The position numbers were made by a program, and so were the translations under genes. The notes below the pieces were generated by a model. The model ran no database searches and was not told the origin of the DNA. It saw nothing but the letters and a program-made list of their open reading frames with translations. Shown here in pieces: positions 1 through 11,664 of a stretch of 64,000 bases of DNA. The first letter of the stretch is position 1, and each line of letters begins with the position of its first letter. The DNA comes from Leifsonia sp. Leaf264 (GTDB taxonomy: Bacteria; Actinomycetota; Actinomycetes; Actinomycetales; Microbacteriaceae), in the NCBI RefSeq assembly GCF_001422325.1, contig NZ_LMMR01000004.1, positions 253,752 through 317,751 of the forward strand, given 5' to 3'.

Positions 1-554
1 AACGCCGTCATCCCGGCCTCGCGTGCTCCGGCGACGTTCGCCGCCGAGTCGTCGACGAAGAAGGCATGCTCCGGCAGCACTCCGAGCCTGCCCATGGCCC
101 TGGTGTAGATCCGTCGTTCGGGCTTGCGGGCGCCGAGGACTGCAGACACGAGGTCGTTCGAGCCCACGACCTCGGCGACATCCGCGGCGAGGACACCCAG
201 GGAGTCCTTGAAGATGATCGGGTTGTTCGACAGCAGCGAGGCCGTCCCGAGCTCGGCCGCGAGGCGCAGGGCGTCGAGGGATCCGTCGATGCGCGTCATC
301 GCCGCCGCCCTGGCCTCCTGCCACTGCCCGAGGCTGAGGTCGGCGCCTGTCACCTCGGCGAAAGCGGCGAGGTACTCCTCGGTCGTCGTGATCTCGCCGC
401 GTTCTGCGGCCTCCTCGAAGCCTCCGGCCCACCAGCTGTCCGCCAGGTGGTACTGGCTCACGCCGGTCAGGTCGGCCAGGCACGGCAGTCGGCGCCTGAA
501 GTCGTAGTCGTAGAGCGTCTTGTCGCAATCGAAGAAGTAGACGTCGCGAACCAT
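1..554 (-). CDS. HAD-superfamily hydrolase (C-terminus beyond window)
   Basis: The minus strand encodes an open frame from the ATG at 554 to the left edge, 184 residues. It starts MVRDVYFFDCDKTLYDYDF, the DxDKT motif I of haloacid-dehalogenase phosphatases. Motif II is the Ser in SLLSNNP, the Lys of GARKPERR fits motif III, and FFVDDSAANVAGAREAG is motif IV. HAD enzymes of this kind (pyrimidine 5'-nucleotidase/epoxide-hydrolase-like) remove phosphate or halide through an Asp nucleophile; the substrate cannot be told. The ATG lies one base after GGAGG, too close for a ribosome site, but CATACT at 561-566 ends 6 bases before it, so a leaderless transcript is plausible. The gene is cut by the window edge, not broken. 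Confidence 0.85.
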   Translation of the reverse strand, partial: MVRDVYFFDCDKTLYDYDFRRRLPCLADLTGVSQYHLADSWWAGGFEEAAERGEITTTEEYLAAFAEVTGADLSLGQWQEARAAAMTRIDGSLDALRLAAELGTASLLSNNPIIFKDSLGVLAADVAEVVGSNDLVSAVLGARKPERRIYTRAMGRLGVLPEHAFFVDDSAANVAGAREAGMTA

Positions 555-635
555 TCCTCCAGTATGGGCGGGTATGGGCGCGAGGGGAGCGTCAGTCCCG
601 CGCCCCACAGCGTCACGTCCTAGAATCAGTGCCAA

Positions 636-1358
636 ATGCCTGAACGTGTCTTCGACTGCTCGGTCGACTCAGAACTCCTCACCGGAATGCGGCTCGCGCG
701 CGCCGCCATCGGACGCGGCGGCCTCGTCGTCATCCCCACCGACACCGTCTACGGCATCGCGGCCGACGCCTTCGATCCGGCCGCCGTGCAGAAACTCCTC
801 GACGCCAAGGGGCGCGACCGCACTTCGCCGCCGCCGGTCCTCATCCCCGGAATCCCCACCCTCGACGCCCTCGCCGCCGACGTCCCCGAGGAGGTCCGTG
901 CGCTCGTCGAGGCGTTCTGGCCCGGCGGCCTCACCGTCATCCTCACGGCGCAGCCGTCCCTGAACTGGGACCTCGGCGAGACCAGGGGCACCGTCGCGCT
1001 CAGGATGCCGGCCAACACCATCGCGCTGGAACTGCTCAGCGAGACCGGCCCTCTCGCGGTCTCCTCGGCCAACCGCACCGGCGAGCCGTCAGCGCTCGAC
1101 GCCGCCACGGCATCCGCCGCGCTCGGCGACTCCATCGACGTCTACCTCGACGGTGGTGCTGCCGGCACGGCGTATGGAACCGAGGGGGTCGCGACAGCCG
1201 CAGCGGGTTCGACGATCGTCGACGCCACCGGACTGCAGCGCGGCGGCAAGCTGCACATAGTGCGCGAGGGCGTCATCTCGCGGATGGCGATCCGGTCCAT
1301 CGTCGGCGATGCTCTCGCCGACGCGCTGGACGACGCGCTCGACGAGCCGGCGGAGTAG
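636..1358 (+). CDS. tsaC: L-threonylcarbamoyladenylate synthase (Sua5/YrdC/YwlC family)
   Basis: The 240-residue product makes threonylcarbamoyl-AMP from threonine, bicarbonate and ATP, the first step of t6A37 modification of ANN-reading tRNAs. It shows the YrdC fold: GGLVVIPTDTVYGIAADAF near residues 28-46, a KGRDR basic loop near 60, PGGLTVIL near 95 and SSANRTGEPSA near 145. The length is typical of the single-domain form; it lacks the C-terminal Sua5 domain. The stop is 3 bases before wecA, so the pair is probably co-transcribed. TAGAAT at 621-626 lies 9 bases before the ATG and is a candidate -10 with an almost absent leader. The order tsaC-wecA-atpI-atpB is characteristic of actinobacteria. 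Confidence 0.93.
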   Translation: MPERVFDCSVDSELLTGMRLARAAIGRGGLVVIPTDTVYGIAADAFDPAAVQKLLDAKGRDRTSPPPVLIPGIPTLDALAADVPEEVRALVEAFWPGGLTVILTAQPSLNWDLGETRGTVALRMPANTIALELLSETGPLAVSSANRTGEPSALDAATASAALGDSIDVYLDGGAAGTAYGTEGVATAAAGSTIVDATGLQRGGKLHIVREGVISRMAIRSIVGDALADALDDALDEPAE

Positions 1359-1361
1359 CCC

Positions 1362-2630
1362 GTGACCCTGTTCATCGTGCTGTCGCTGGTCGCGGCAATA
1401 GTCACCTTCGCCCTCTCGATCGTCGTGTACAGGCTGAGCCACCGATACCGGCTGTACCCGAAGATCCGCGAGCGCGACGTTCACACCAGGCCGACCCCGC
1501 GGCTCGGGGGAGTGGCGATGTTCCTCGGCATCCTCGTCGCCTTCGGCGCGGCCTGGCTCGTGTCGGCCCGATTCCCCCTGCTCAGCATCGTGTTCGGCAA
1601 CCCCGAGCAGATCCTCGCGATCCTCGGTGCGGCACTGCTCATCGTGCTGATCGGCGTCGCCGACGACATCTGGGACCTCGACTGGATGACGAAGCTGGCC
1701 GGCCAGTTCATCGCGGCCGGGCTCGTGGCCTGGAAGGGCGTGCAGATCTACTCGCTGCCGATCGGCGGTGGGATCACCGTCGGGTCCAGCTGGATGAGCG
1801 TGATCATCACGATCTTCGCGATCGTGCTGGTGATGAACGCCATCAACTTCATCGACGGCCTCGACGGCCTCGTCGCCGGCGTGGCCCTGATCGCCAACGG
1901 CGTGTTCTTCCTGTACTCGTACCTGCTGGTGCAGCAGACATCGCCGCTGAACTACTTCAACCTGGCCTCGCTCATAGCCGTGCTCGTCGTCGGGGTGTGC
2001 GCCGGCTTCCTGCCGCTCAACTGGCATCCGGCCAAGCTCTTCATGGGCGATGCCGGGGCCCTGCTCGTCGGCCTGCTGATGGCCACGTCGGCCGTCGCCG
2101 TCACCGGGCAGATCGATCCGGCCTCCCTCGGCAGCGCGCAGCTGCTCCCGGCCTTCATCCCGATCATCCTGCCCTTCGCCGTGCTCATCATCCCGCTGCT
2201 CGACTTCGGCCTCGCCGTCATCAGGCGGCTGAGGGCCGGCAAGTCCCCGTTCAGCGCAGACCGCAAGCACCTGCACCACAGGTTGCTCGACATGGGCCAC
2301 TCCCACCTGCACGCCGTGCTGATCTTCTACAGCTGGACCGCCGTCGCCTCGATCAGCTGCCTGCTGTACTTCGTGCTTCCGACCTTCTTCGGGCTCTCCA
2401 CGCTGTGGGCGACGATGTTCCTGATCATCGGCTTCTTCGCCTGCACCCTGTTCACTCTCGCCCCGCTCAGTCGCCGGAAGGCCATCGAGGCCGCGAGCCA
2501 GTCGGCCGAGGCCGACACCCCCGAGGCCGAGATCCTCGCGCCGCAGGACCCCCTCGACGAGGCTGCAGACACCGTGGACCCGGATGCCGCCGACGGCGTG
2601 GCCGTCAGTTCGTCGAGCGCGCAGTCCTGA
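1362..2630 (+). CDS. wecA: Undecaprenyl-phosphate GlcNAc-1-phosphate transferase (WecA/TagO, MraY family)
   Basis: This integral membrane enzyme of 422 residues transfers GlcNAc-1-phosphate (or a related sugar phosphate) from UDP-sugar to undecaprenyl/decaprenyl phosphate, starting cell-wall glycopolymer assembly. About eleven hydrophobic segments run from residue 1 to about 360. Family motifs are present: VADDIWD with D101-D102 (Mg site), NAINFIDGLDGL, FMGDAGALLVG and the HLHHRLL loop. The C-terminal 60 residues are acidic and probably cytoplasmic. The GTG start at 1362 is 3 bases after the tsaC stop; no other start keeps the first membrane helix. The sugar specificity is inferred from the family, not seen. 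Confidence 0.9.
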   Translation: MTLFIVLSLVAAIVTFALSIVVYRLSHRYRLYPKIRERDVHTRPTPRLGGVAMFLGILVAFGAAWLVSARFPLLSIVFGNPEQILAILGAALLIVLIGVADDIWDLDWMTKLAGQFIAAGLVAWKGVQIYSLPIGGGITVGSSWMSVIITIFAIVLVMNAINFIDGLDGLVAGVALIANGVFFLYSYLLVQQTSPLNYFNLASLIAVLVVGVCAGFLPLNWHPAKLFMGDAGALLVGLLMATSAVAVTGQIDPASLGSAQLLPAFIPIILPFAVLIIPLLDFGLAVIRRLRAGKSPFSADRKHLHHRLLDMGHSHLHAVLIFYSWTAVASISCLLYFVLPTFFGLSTLWATMFLIIGFFACTLFTLAPLSRRKAIEAASQSAEADTPEAEILAPQDPLDEAADTVDPDAADGVAVSSSSAQS

Positions 2631-2671
2631 GCAGCCCGCCGCCGCCCGGTCGGCGCTCAGGCGGCCGCCGG

Positions 2672-2677
2672 TACACT
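2672..2677 (+). promoter_or_regulatory. Candidate -10 box before atpI
   Basis: TACACT matches TANNNT. Initiation about 7 bases on would give a leader of about 25 bases carrying GAGGA at 2700-2704 before the atpI ATG. No good -35 is visible. Confidence 0.4.
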
Positions 2678-2708
2678 GGAGCGACTTTTCGATCTTCCCG
2701 AGGATGCA

Positions 2709-3173
2709 ATGAGTGAATCGACCCCCGCGCCCGCCTTCGTCTCGCCGACCCCGAACTCCGTGCTCCGTCGCGCGCTGGTCTGGGGTGTGGCGGTCGCAGC
2801 GACGGTCGCCGTGGTCGGTGCCATCATCTCCGGCCTGATCTTCGGTGCGATCGGGGTGTGGAGTGCGCTGCTCGGCGGCGCCCTCGCCCTCGTGCTCATG
2901 GGGATCACCATCGTGACGATCCTGATCGCCAACCGCTACGCATCCGCCCCGGATCTCATCGGCCTGTACTTCGGAATCGTCATGGGCGGCTGGCTGCTGA
3001 AGTTCGTCGTGTTCCTCGTGCTGGTGTACGCGCTGCGCTCCCAGCCGTGGCTGGAGCCGATCACCCTGGCCTTCTGCCTCATCGCCGGAGTCCTCGGCTC
3101 GCTGATCGTCGATGTGGTCGTGTTCGTCCGGGGTCGCGTCCCCTACGTCGGGGAAGCGGAACTGCGGCGCTGA
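2709..3173 (+). CDS. atpI: ATP synthase protein I-like membrane protein
   Basis: A 154-residue protein with four hydrophobic segments (about 20-45, 50-75, 88-110, 115-138), lying directly upstream of atpB. This is where actinobacteria carry AtpI, a small membrane protein thought to help assemble the c-ring or supply Mg2+. The assignment rests on position, size and topology more than on motifs, since the family is poorly conserved. GAGGA lies 5 bases before the ATG. The N-terminus (MSESTPAPAFVSPTP) is Pro/Ser-rich and cytoplasmic. A 190-base gap with its own candidate promoter separates it from atpB, so it may be transcribed partly apart from the structural genes. Confidence 0.75.
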   Translation: MSESTPAPAFVSPTPNSVLRRALVWGVAVAATVAVVGAIISGLIFGAIGVWSALLGGALALVLMGITIVTILIANRYASAPDLIGLYFGIVMGGWLLKFVVFLVLVYALRSQPWLEPITLAFCLIAGVLGSLIVDVVVFVRGRVPYVGEAELRR

Positions 3174-3198
3174 TCCGCGCCTTCAGCGGCCTTCGCGG

Positions 3199-3228
3199 TT
3201 CGAGGGATCGCCGAAGTATTGCTAGAGT
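3199..3228 (+). promoter_or_regulatory. Candidate promoter of the atp operon
   Basis: TAGAGT at 3223-3228 fits the actinobacterial -10, with a weak -35 TTCGAG at 3199-3204 and an 18-base spacer. Transcription from here would give an untranslated leader of about 130 bases before the atpB GTG at 3364. I see no strong hairpin or riboswitch in that leader. Confidence 0.45.
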
Positions 3229-3363
3229 AGAGAACGGTTCCGCTTCTCTTCGCTCCTTTCGCCTGCATGGCACCGGGGTCAGCCGGAATCGCCCCCATCA
3301 TTCGTCGTCGCGAGAGCCGAGCTCCACGCCCCGAAACAGGAGATAGCGCTGCTAGTTACCGCT

Positions 3364-4451
<1,088 letters not shown>

Positions 4452-4478
4452 TCCCTCTCAATCGAAACGGAGTCAGGA

Positions 4479-5039
4479 ATGCACTCGCTGCTCCTGCGCG
4501 CTGCTGAAGAAGGCGAAACGGTCAACCCGTTCATCCCCGAGCTGTACGACCTCGTCTGGTCTGCGGTCTGCTTCGCGATCATCCTGGTGTTCTTCTGGGT
4601 GAAGATCCTCCCCACCGTCAAGAAGCTCCTCGACGAGCGCGGCGAGGCGATCGAGGGGAACATCGCCAAGGCCGATGAGGCTCAGCGCGAGGCCGAGGCT
4701 GCTCTCGAGCAGTACACGGCCCAGCTCGCCGACGCCCGCGCCGAGGCCGGCAAGATCCGCGAGTCCGCTCGCGAGGACGGCAAGAAGATCGTCGCAGAGG
4801 CGAAGGACTCGGCCACGTCCGAGGCCGCTCGCATCACCGCGACGGCTCAGGCCCAGATCGAGGCCGAGCGTCAGGCCGCCGTCGTGTCGCTGCGCACCGA
4901 GGTGGGCACGCTCGCCATCGACCTCGCGTCCGGCGTCATCGGCGAGAGCCTGGCCGACGACAAGAAGGCCAGCGCCGTCGTCGACCGCTTCCTCGCTGAC
5001 CTCGAGTCCAGCGAGTCCGCCTCGGCAGGGAAGAAGTAG
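4479..5039 (+). CDS. atpF: F1Fo ATP synthase subunit b
   Basis: Subunit b (186 residues) is the peripheral stalk linking the membrane sector to F1. One membrane segment (about residues 22-42, VWSAVCFAIILVFFWVKILP) is followed by a long charged Ala/Glu/Lys-rich helix, a predicted coiled coil, to about residue 160. The stop is 4 bases before the delta-subunit ATG. Unlike mycobacteria, which fuse a second b to delta, this operon has separate b and delta genes and a single b, so the stalk is expected to be a homodimer. Confidence 0.95.
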   Translation: MHSLLLRAAEEGETVNPFIPELYDLVWSAVCFAIILVFFWVKILPTVKKLLDERGEAIEGNIAKADEAQREAEAALEQYTAQLADARAEAGKIRESAREDGKKIVAEAKDSATSEAARITATAQAQIEAERQAAVVSLRTEVGTLAIDLASGVIGESLADDKKASAVVDRFLADLESSESASAGKK

Positions 5040-5043
5040 TCCA

Positions 5044-5841
5044 ATGGGATCAGCGACCAGAGAGGCCCTCGTCTCGGCGAGGGCTGCCCTGACCGCTCAG
5101 GGCGGAACAGCCGACCTGGCGACGGGTGAGGCGCTGCTCGCGGCCGCCCGCGTCATCGGCTCGTCGCCGCAGCTGCTCACAGCTCTCTCCGACAACGGAG
5201 CAGAGCCAGAAGCGAAGAAGGCGCTCGTCTCGGGCGTCTTCGGTTCGACGGTGACGCCGGCAGCCCTCGCCCTCTTGGGCGAGGTTGCCGCCGCGCGCTG
5301 GTCGGACGCCGACGACGTGCTCGAGGGCATCGAAGACCTCGGTCTGCGCGTCGTCGCCGCTTCGACCCCCTCCGGAACCGATGTCGACGCCGAGCTGTTC
5401 TCGTTCGGCCGTTCGGTCTCCCAGAGCGCCGATCTCGAGCTGGCACTCAGCTCGAAGCTCGGCTCCAACGAGGCCAAGGCGGCTCTCGTCGACACCCTGC
5501 TCTCCGGCAAGGCGTCGAAGCAGGCCGTCGTGATCCTCTCCCACCTCGTGCAGCAGCCGCGCGGTCGACGCATCGGCGAACTCGTCCGCTACGCGGCATC
5601 CGTCGTCGCAGCCGAAGCCGGCTACGGAGTGGCGACAGTCACCTCGGCGACGGCCATCAGCGACGCGCAGGTCGAGCGGCTCGCCGCCGGCCTGTCGGCG
5701 AAGTACGGACGGAACCTGCGCATCAACCAGGTCGTCGACCCGGGTGTCATCGGAGGCCTGCGCGTGCAGGTCGGCGACGACATCATCGACGGCAGCGTCG
5801 CCAAGCGTCTCGACGACGTGCGACTCCAGCTTGCCGGCTAG
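5044..5841 (+). CDS. atpH: F1Fo ATP synthase subunit delta
   Basis: Delta (OSCP) clamps the peripheral stalk to the top of F1. The ATG at 5044, 4 bases after the atpF stop, gives 265 residues starting [16 protein letters not shown]; the frame stays open further upstream but that part lies inside atpF and has shadow composition. At 265 residues it is about 90 longer than the E. coli subunit, the usual actinobacterial length, with two similar helical halves. The conserved C-terminal region is [21 protein letters not shown] near residue 230. Confidence 0.94.
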   Translation: MGSATREALVSARAALTAQGGTADLATGEALLAAARVIGSSPQLLTALSDNGAEPEAKKALVSGVFGSTVTPAALALLGEVAAARWSDADDVLEGIEDLGLRVVAASTPSGTDVDAELFSFGRSVSQSADLELALSSKLGSNEAKAALVDTLLSGKASKQAVVILSHLVQQPRGRRIGELVRYAASVVAAEAGYGVATVTSATAISDAQVERLAAGLSAKYGRNLRINQVVDPGVIGGLRVQVGDDIIDGSVAKRLDDVRLQLAG

Positions 5842-5939
5842 CCCTCGGGCCTGTCGGAGTACAACAGAACAACGGCGCTCTCCTGCGAGAACGTCGAACA
5901 GTCAAGAACCTGTACGCCTCGTGCAGAAAAGGGAAGATC

Positions 5940-7571
5940 ATGGCAGAACTCACCATCAGCCCCGATGAGATCCGTGACGCGCTCAAGGACTTCGTCAAGG
6001 CCTACGAGCCCGGCGCTGCTGCAGCGACCGAGGTCGGCCACGTGACGGATGCCGCAGACGGCATCGCGCACGTCGAGGGCCTTCCGAGCGTCATGGCCAA
6101 CGAGCTCATCCGCTTCGCGGACGGCACGCTCGGCCTCGCGCTCAACCTCGACGAAGACGAGATCGGCGTCGTCGTGCTCGGCGAGTTCTCCGGCATCGAG
6201 GAGGGCATGGAGGTCACCCGCACGGGTGAGGTCCTCTCCGCCCCCGTCGGCGACAACTTCCTGGGCCGCGTGGTCGACCCTCTCGGCAACCCGATCGACG
6301 GTCTCGGCGACATCGAGGCCGAGGGCCGTCGTGCCCTCGAGCTGCAGGCGCCCGGCGTCATGCAGCGCAAGAGCGTGCACGAGCCGCTGCAGACCGGCAT
6401 CAAGGCGATCGACGCCATGATCCCCGTCGGCCGCGGCCAGCGCCAGCTCATCATCGGCGACCGCCAGACCGGCAAGACGGCCATCGCGATCGACACGATC
6501 ATCAACCAGAAGGCCAACTGGGAGTCCGGCGACGTCAACAAGCAGGTTCGCTGCATCTACGTCGCCATCGGCCAGAAGGGCTCGACCATCGCCTCGGTGA
6601 AGGGCGCCCTCGAGGACGCCGGAGCCATGGAGTACACCACGATCGTGGCCGCTCCGGCATCCGACCCCGCCGGCTTCAAGTACCTCGCCCCCTACACCGG
6701 CTCGGCCATCGGCCAGCACTGGATGTACGGCGGCAAGCACGTCCTCATCATCTTCGACGACCTGTCGAAGCAGGCTGAGGCCTACCGCGCCGTCTCCCTG
6801 CTCCTCCGTCGTCCGCCGGGACGCGAGGCCTACCCGGGTGACGTGTTCTACCTGCACTCGCGTCTGCTCGAGCGTTGCGCCAAGCTCTCCGACGAGCTCG
6901 GTGCCGGATCGATGACCGGCCTGCCGATCATCGAGACCAAGGCGAACGACGTCTCGGCCTACATCCCGACCAACGTGATCTCGATCACCGACGGCCAGAT
7001 CTTCCTCCAGTCCGACCTGTTCAACGCCAACCAGCGTCCCGCTGTCGACGTCGGAATCTCGGTCTCGCGAGTCGGTGGCGACGCCCAGGTGAAGTCCATC
7101 AAGAAGGTCTCCGGAACGCTCAAGCTCGAGCTGGCGCAGTACCGCTCGCTCGAGGCATTCGCGATGTTCGCGTCCGACCTCGACGCGACCAGCCGCCGTC
7201 AGCTCGCGCGTGGCGCTCGCCTCACCGAGCTTCTCAAGCAGCCGCAGTACTCGCCGTACCCCGTCGAGGACCAGGTCGTGTCGATCTGGGCCGGCACCAA
7301 CGGCAAGCTCGACGAGGTCCCGGTCGAGGACATCCTGCGCTTCGAGCGCGAGCTGCTCGACTACCTCGGACGCAACACCGAGGTGCTCTCGACGCTGCGC
7401 GACACCAACGTGCTGTCCGACGACACCGCCGCGGCGCTCGAGTCGGCCGTCGACGCGTTCAAGCTCGAGTTCCAGACCGGTGAGGGCAAGCCGCTCGCCT
7501 CGGTCGCGAAGGTGGAGCCCATCGCTGAGGAAGACGTCAACCAGGAGAAGATCGTGAAGGCGAAGCGGTAA
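5940..7571 (+). CDS. atpA: F1Fo ATP synthase subunit alpha
   Basis: Alpha (543 residues) carries the non-catalytic nucleotide sites of the alpha3beta3 ring. The P-loop GDRQTGKT is at residues 173-180, and the alpha-type signature [13 protein letters not shown] lies near 370. It is about 30 residues longer than E. coli alpha, with a charged C-terminal tail ([20 protein letters not shown]). In mycobacteria a similar tail is reported to suppress ATP hydrolysis, so a regulatory tail is possible here. AGGGAAG lies just before the ATG. The 98-base gap after atpH has no gene. Confidence 0.97.
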   Translation: MAELTISPDEIRDALKDFVKAYEPGAAAATEVGHVTDAADGIAHVEGLPSVMANELIRFADGTLGLALNLDEDEIGVVVLGEFSGIEEGMEVTRTGEVLSAPVGDNFLGRVVDPLGNPIDGLGDIEAEGRRALELQAPGVMQRKSVHEPLQTGIKAIDAMIPVGRGQRQLIIGDRQTGKTAIAIDTIINQKANWESGDVNKQVRCIYVAIGQKGSTIASVKGALEDAGAMEYTTIVAAPASDPAGFKYLAPYTGSAIGQHWMYGGKHVLIIFDDLSKQAEAYRAVSLLLRRPPGREAYPGDVFYLHSRLLERCAKLSDELGAGSMTGLPIIETKANDVSAYIPTNVISITDGQIFLQSDLFNANQRPAVDVGISVSRVGGDAQVKSIKKVSGTLKLELAQYRSLEAFAMFASDLDATSRRQLARGARLTELLKQPQYSPYPVEDQVVSIWAGTNGKLDEVPVEDILRFERELLDYLGRNTEVLSTLRDTNVLSDDTAAALESAVDAFKLEFQTGEGKPLASVAKVEPIAEEDVNQEKIVKAKR

Positions 7572-7620
7572 CGCTTCCCCCCATCCGACCGACTGACGAA
7601 CCCTAGGAACCAGGAGAGAC

Positions 7621-8517
7621 ATGGGAGCGCAACTTCGGGTCTACCGGCAGAAGATCAAGTCTGCCCAGACGACCAAGAAGATCACCCGTGCGATGGAGCT
7701 GATCAGCGCATCACGCATCCAGAAGGCACAGGCGCGCGTCGCCGCATCGACGCCGTACTCGCGAGCGATCACGCGCGCGGTCTCAGCCGTGGCGGCCCAC
7801 TCGAACGTCGCCCACGTGCTGACGACGGAGCCCGAGAAGATCGAGCGCGCCGCGATCGTCATCTTCTCGAGCGACCGCGGCCTCGCCGGCGCGTTCAACT
7901 CGCAGGTGCTCCGTGAGGCCGAGGCGCTGTCCGAGCTGCTGCGCAGCCAGGGCAAGGAGGTCTCGTACTTCCTCGTCGGACGCAAGGCCGTCGGTTACTT
8001 CGCCTTCCGCCGCCGCTCCTTCGAGCAGCAGTGGATCGGCGGGACCGACAGCCCCGAGGTCGAGGTCGCCCAGGAGATCGGCGAGGCCCTGCTCGAGGCG
8101 TTCCTGCGCGACGCCGAGGACGGCGGAGTCGACGAGATCCACGTGGTCTACAACCGGTTCGTCAGCATGATCAGCCAGGTGCCGCAGGTCGTGCGCCTGC
8201 TGCCGCTCGAGATCGTCGAGGGTGTGGAGGAGCCGGAGGACGGCATCGTCCTGCCGCTGTACGAGTTCGAGCCCGACGCCGCGACAGTGCTCGACGCCCT
8301 CCTCCCGGTCTACATCGAGAGCCGCATCTTCAACGCGATGCTGCAGTCGTCGGCCGCGAAGCACGCTGCGACGCAGAAGGCGATGAAGGCCGCCAGTGAC
8401 AACGCCGACTCCCTCATCCGCGACTACACCCGCCTCGCCAACGAGGCACGTCAGTCCGAGATCACCCAGCAGATCGCCGAAATCGTGGGTGGAGCCGACG
8501 CGCTCTCCTCGAAGTAA
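7621..8517 (+). CDS. atpG: F1Fo ATP synthase subunit gamma
   Basis: Gamma (298 residues) is the central rotating shaft. Its two long terminal helices are clear: [28 protein letters not shown] at the start (family motif IxSxxxTxKITxAM) and a helix ending [17 protein letters not shown]. The middle domain has the usual [11 protein letters not shown] at about 80-90. AGGAGA lies 4 bases before the ATG. An acidic loop near residues 200-215 ([10 protein letters not shown]) fits the gamma loop region that varies in actinobacteria. Confidence 0.96.
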   Translation: MGAQLRVYRQKIKSAQTTKKITRAMELISASRIQKAQARVAASTPYSRAITRAVSAVAAHSNVAHVLTTEPEKIERAAIVIFSSDRGLAGAFNSQVLREAEALSELLRSQGKEVSYFLVGRKAVGYFAFRRRSFEQQWIGGTDSPEVEVAQEIGEALLEAFLRDAEDGGVDEIHVVYNRFVSMISQVPQVVRLLPLEIVEGVEEPEDGIVLPLYEFEPDAATVLDALLPVYIESRIFNAMLQSSAAKHAATQKAMKAASDNADSLIRDYTRLANEARQSEITQQIAEIVGGADALSSK

Positions 8518-10029
<1,512 letters not shown>

Positions 10030-10031
10030 TC

Positions 10032-10292
10032 ATGGCCGTTCTCAACGTCAGTCTCGTCTCGGCGGACCAGGAAGTCTGGTCCGGCGAGGCGAGCATGGTC
10101 GTCGCCAAGACGGTCGAGGGCGAGATCGGAATCCTGCCGGGTCACGAGCCGCTGCTCGCGATCCTCTCCCACGGCGAGGTGCGTCTCACGCTCCCCGGCG
10201 GCGAGAAGATCGTGGCTGACGCCTCCGATGGATTCCTCTCCGTCGAGGCGAACTCGGTCCAGATCGTCGCGCGCCGCGCTGCGCTCGTCTAG
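10032..10292 (+). CDS. atpC: F1Fo ATP synthase subunit epsilon, beta-sandwich domain only
   Basis: Epsilon caps the rotor shaft and contacts the c-ring. The ATG at 10032 gives 86 residues: NVSLVSADQEVWSGEA, GEIGILPGHEPLLAIL and a final strand (VQIVARRAALV). This is the N-terminal beta-sandwich complete, while the C-terminal two-helix domain, which inhibits ATP hydrolysis in E. coli (total about 139 residues), is absent. The next gene begins 27 bases later, so nothing has been cut by a visible frameshift. An upstream in-frame ATG at 9999 lies inside atpD and adds unlike sequence. Confidence 0.94.
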   Translation: MAVLNVSLVSADQEVWSGEASMVVAKTVEGEIGILPGHEPLLAILSHGEVRLTLPGGEKIVADASDGFLSVEANSVQIVARRAALV

Positions 10293-10318
10293 TCCGCAGA
10301 ACTCCAGGGGGAGAGACG

Positions 10319-10876
10319 GTGTCAGACCGCCAGTTCGGTGACCTCAGCGTCGCGCAACTCGTCGTCATGGCCGGGCTTCCGGGCTCAGGCAAGTCCACGA
10401 TCGCCGAGATCATCGGCGCTCGCATCGGTGCGACGGTGGTGTCCGTCGACCCGATCGAGTCGGCCATCCTCTCCGCGGGAATCGACGCCGACCAGCCGAC
10501 GGGCCTGGCGGCCTACCTGGTCGCCGAGGCCATCGCCGAGTCCGTGCTCGTCGCCGGTCGCAGCGTCATCATCGACGCCGTCAACGCCGTCGAGCCGGCG
10601 CGGATGCAGTGGCGCGACCTCGCTGCCCGCACCGAGGCCGTCCTGCGCGTCATCGAGGTCGTCTGCTCCGACGAGGAGCTGCACAAGGAGCGCCTCGCCA
10701 AGCGCGTGCGCAACCTGCCCCACGTGGAGGAGCTCACTTGGCGCGCCGTGGAGCAGAGCGTCGAGGGCTACGAATCCTGGACCGGCCACAGCGCCGCGAT
10801 GCCGCGCGTCACAGTCGACAGCATCGAGCCCCTCGGAGCGAACGTCGACGCTGCAGTGGCCTTCATCCACGGCTGA
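10319..10876 (+). CDS. P-loop AAA-type kinase-like protein
   Basis: A 185-residue P-loop protein. The Walker A motif GLPGSGKST is at 19-27, followed by an acidic strand (VVSVDPIES) and by VIIDAVNAVEPARMQWRDLA, a pattern seen in zeta-toxin/chloramphenicol-phosphotransferase-like and polynucleotide-kinase-like small kinases. The region around residues 120-140 (HKERLAKRVRNLPHVEELTW) resembles an Arg-containing lid. The substrate is unknown. GGGGAGAG lies just before the GTG at 10319. It follows atpC by 27 bases and precedes yaaA by 6, so it may be read from the atp operon. No antitoxin partner is visible, which argues against a toxin. Confidence 0.75.
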   Translation: MSDRQFGDLSVAQLVVMAGLPGSGKSTIAEIIGARIGATVVSVDPIESAILSAGIDADQPTGLAAYLVAEAIAESVLVAGRSVIIDAVNAVEPARMQWRDLAARTEAVLRVIEVVCSDEELHKERLAKRVRNLPHVEELTWRAVEQSVEGYESWTGHSAAMPRVTVDSIEPLGANVDAAVAFIHG

Positions 10877-10882
10877 CGTCGG

Positions 10883-11632
10883 GTGCTGATCCTCCTCCCG
10901 CCGTCGGAGACCAAGCGCGACGGCGGCACCGGCGCGCCCCTCGACGTCACCTCCCTTGCTTTCCCCAAGCTGGCGCCGCAACGACGGGCTCTCATCCGGG
11001 CACTCACCACCCTGGCCCGCGACCGTGAGGCGAGCGTGGCGGCTCTCAAGCTCGGCCGTACCCAGCTGGGGGAGATCGACCGCAACCGTGCCATCAGGAC
11101 GTCGGCGACGATGCCGGTCATCGACCGCTACACGGGCGTCGTCTACGACGCCCTCGACGCGCGGAGCCTCGACGAGGCAGAACGTTCCTTCGCCCACGAA
11201 CACGTGCGCGTGCATTCAGCGCTGCTCGGACCCGTCGCTGCGCTGGACTCTGTTCCGGCGTACAGGATGTCGCACGACTCGCGCCTGCCGGAGCTCTCGC
11301 TGAAGAAGCACTGGGGCGACGCCATCACCCGCCAACTGAAGCCCGTGGCCGGACTGGTGCTCGACCTGCGCAGCGAGGGCTATGCCAGTCTCGGACCGGC
11401 ACCAGCACGTGCCGACTCGGTGTACCTGCGAGTGCTGACCGACGGGGAGGATGGCCGTCGCCGCGCCCTCAACCACTTCAACAAGCATGCCAAGGGCGCC
11501 TTCACCCGCGCGCTGATCCAGGCCGGGCACGACCTCGGGTCCGTCGCCGAGCTGCGGGAGTGGGCTGCTGCTGCCGGATGGCGGCTCGAACTCATCGATG
11601 GCAAGCCGGGCGAGCTCGCTCTCATCGTCTAG
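10883..11632 (+). CDS. yaaA: YaaA/DUF328 family peroxide-stress protein
   Basis: A 249-residue protein with the family N-terminus LILLPPSETKRDGG and family blocks VYDALDARSL near 88, LLGPVAALDSVPAYRMSH near 115 and LVLDLRSEGYASLGP near 158. E. coli YaaA limits free iron and DNA damage under H2O2; the fold binds DNA. The GTG start lies 7 bases after the preceding stop. The TAG stop at 11630-11632 sits inside the first of three 14-bp tandem repeats shared with the end of the convergent tag gene. Confidence 0.88.
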   Translation: MLILLPPSETKRDGGTGAPLDVTSLAFPKLAPQRRALIRALTTLARDREASVAALKLGRTQLGEIDRNRAIRTSATMPVIDRYTGVVYDALDARSLDEAERSFAHEHVRVHSALLGPVAALDSVPAYRMSHDSRLPELSLKKHWGDAITRQLKPVAGLVLDLRSEGYASLGPAPARADSVYLRVLTDGEDGRRRALNHFNKHAKGAFTRALIQAGHDLGSVAELREWAAAAGWRLELIDGKPGELALIV

Positions 11633-11664
11633 GCCGCATCGCCCAGGCCGCATCGTCTAGGCCG
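11623..11664. repeat. Three 14-bp tandem repeats over the convergent yaaA/tag stops
   Basis: CATCGTCTAGGCCG occurs at 11623-11636 and 11651-11664, with CATCGCCCAGGCCG between them. Copy 1 supplies the yaaA TAG (11630-11632). Copy 3, read on the other strand through palindromic CTAG, supplies the tag TAG (11657-11659). Confidence 0.9.

Noticed and set aside
5838-7622. 594-residue open frame antisense to atpA
   Set aside because: It mirrors the codon structure of atpA on the other strand, is rich in Asp/Arg/Val from reversed codons and has no motif.
10319-10876. Zeta-type toxin
   Set aside because: The P-loop fold allows it, but no antitoxin lies beside it and it follows the atp operon.
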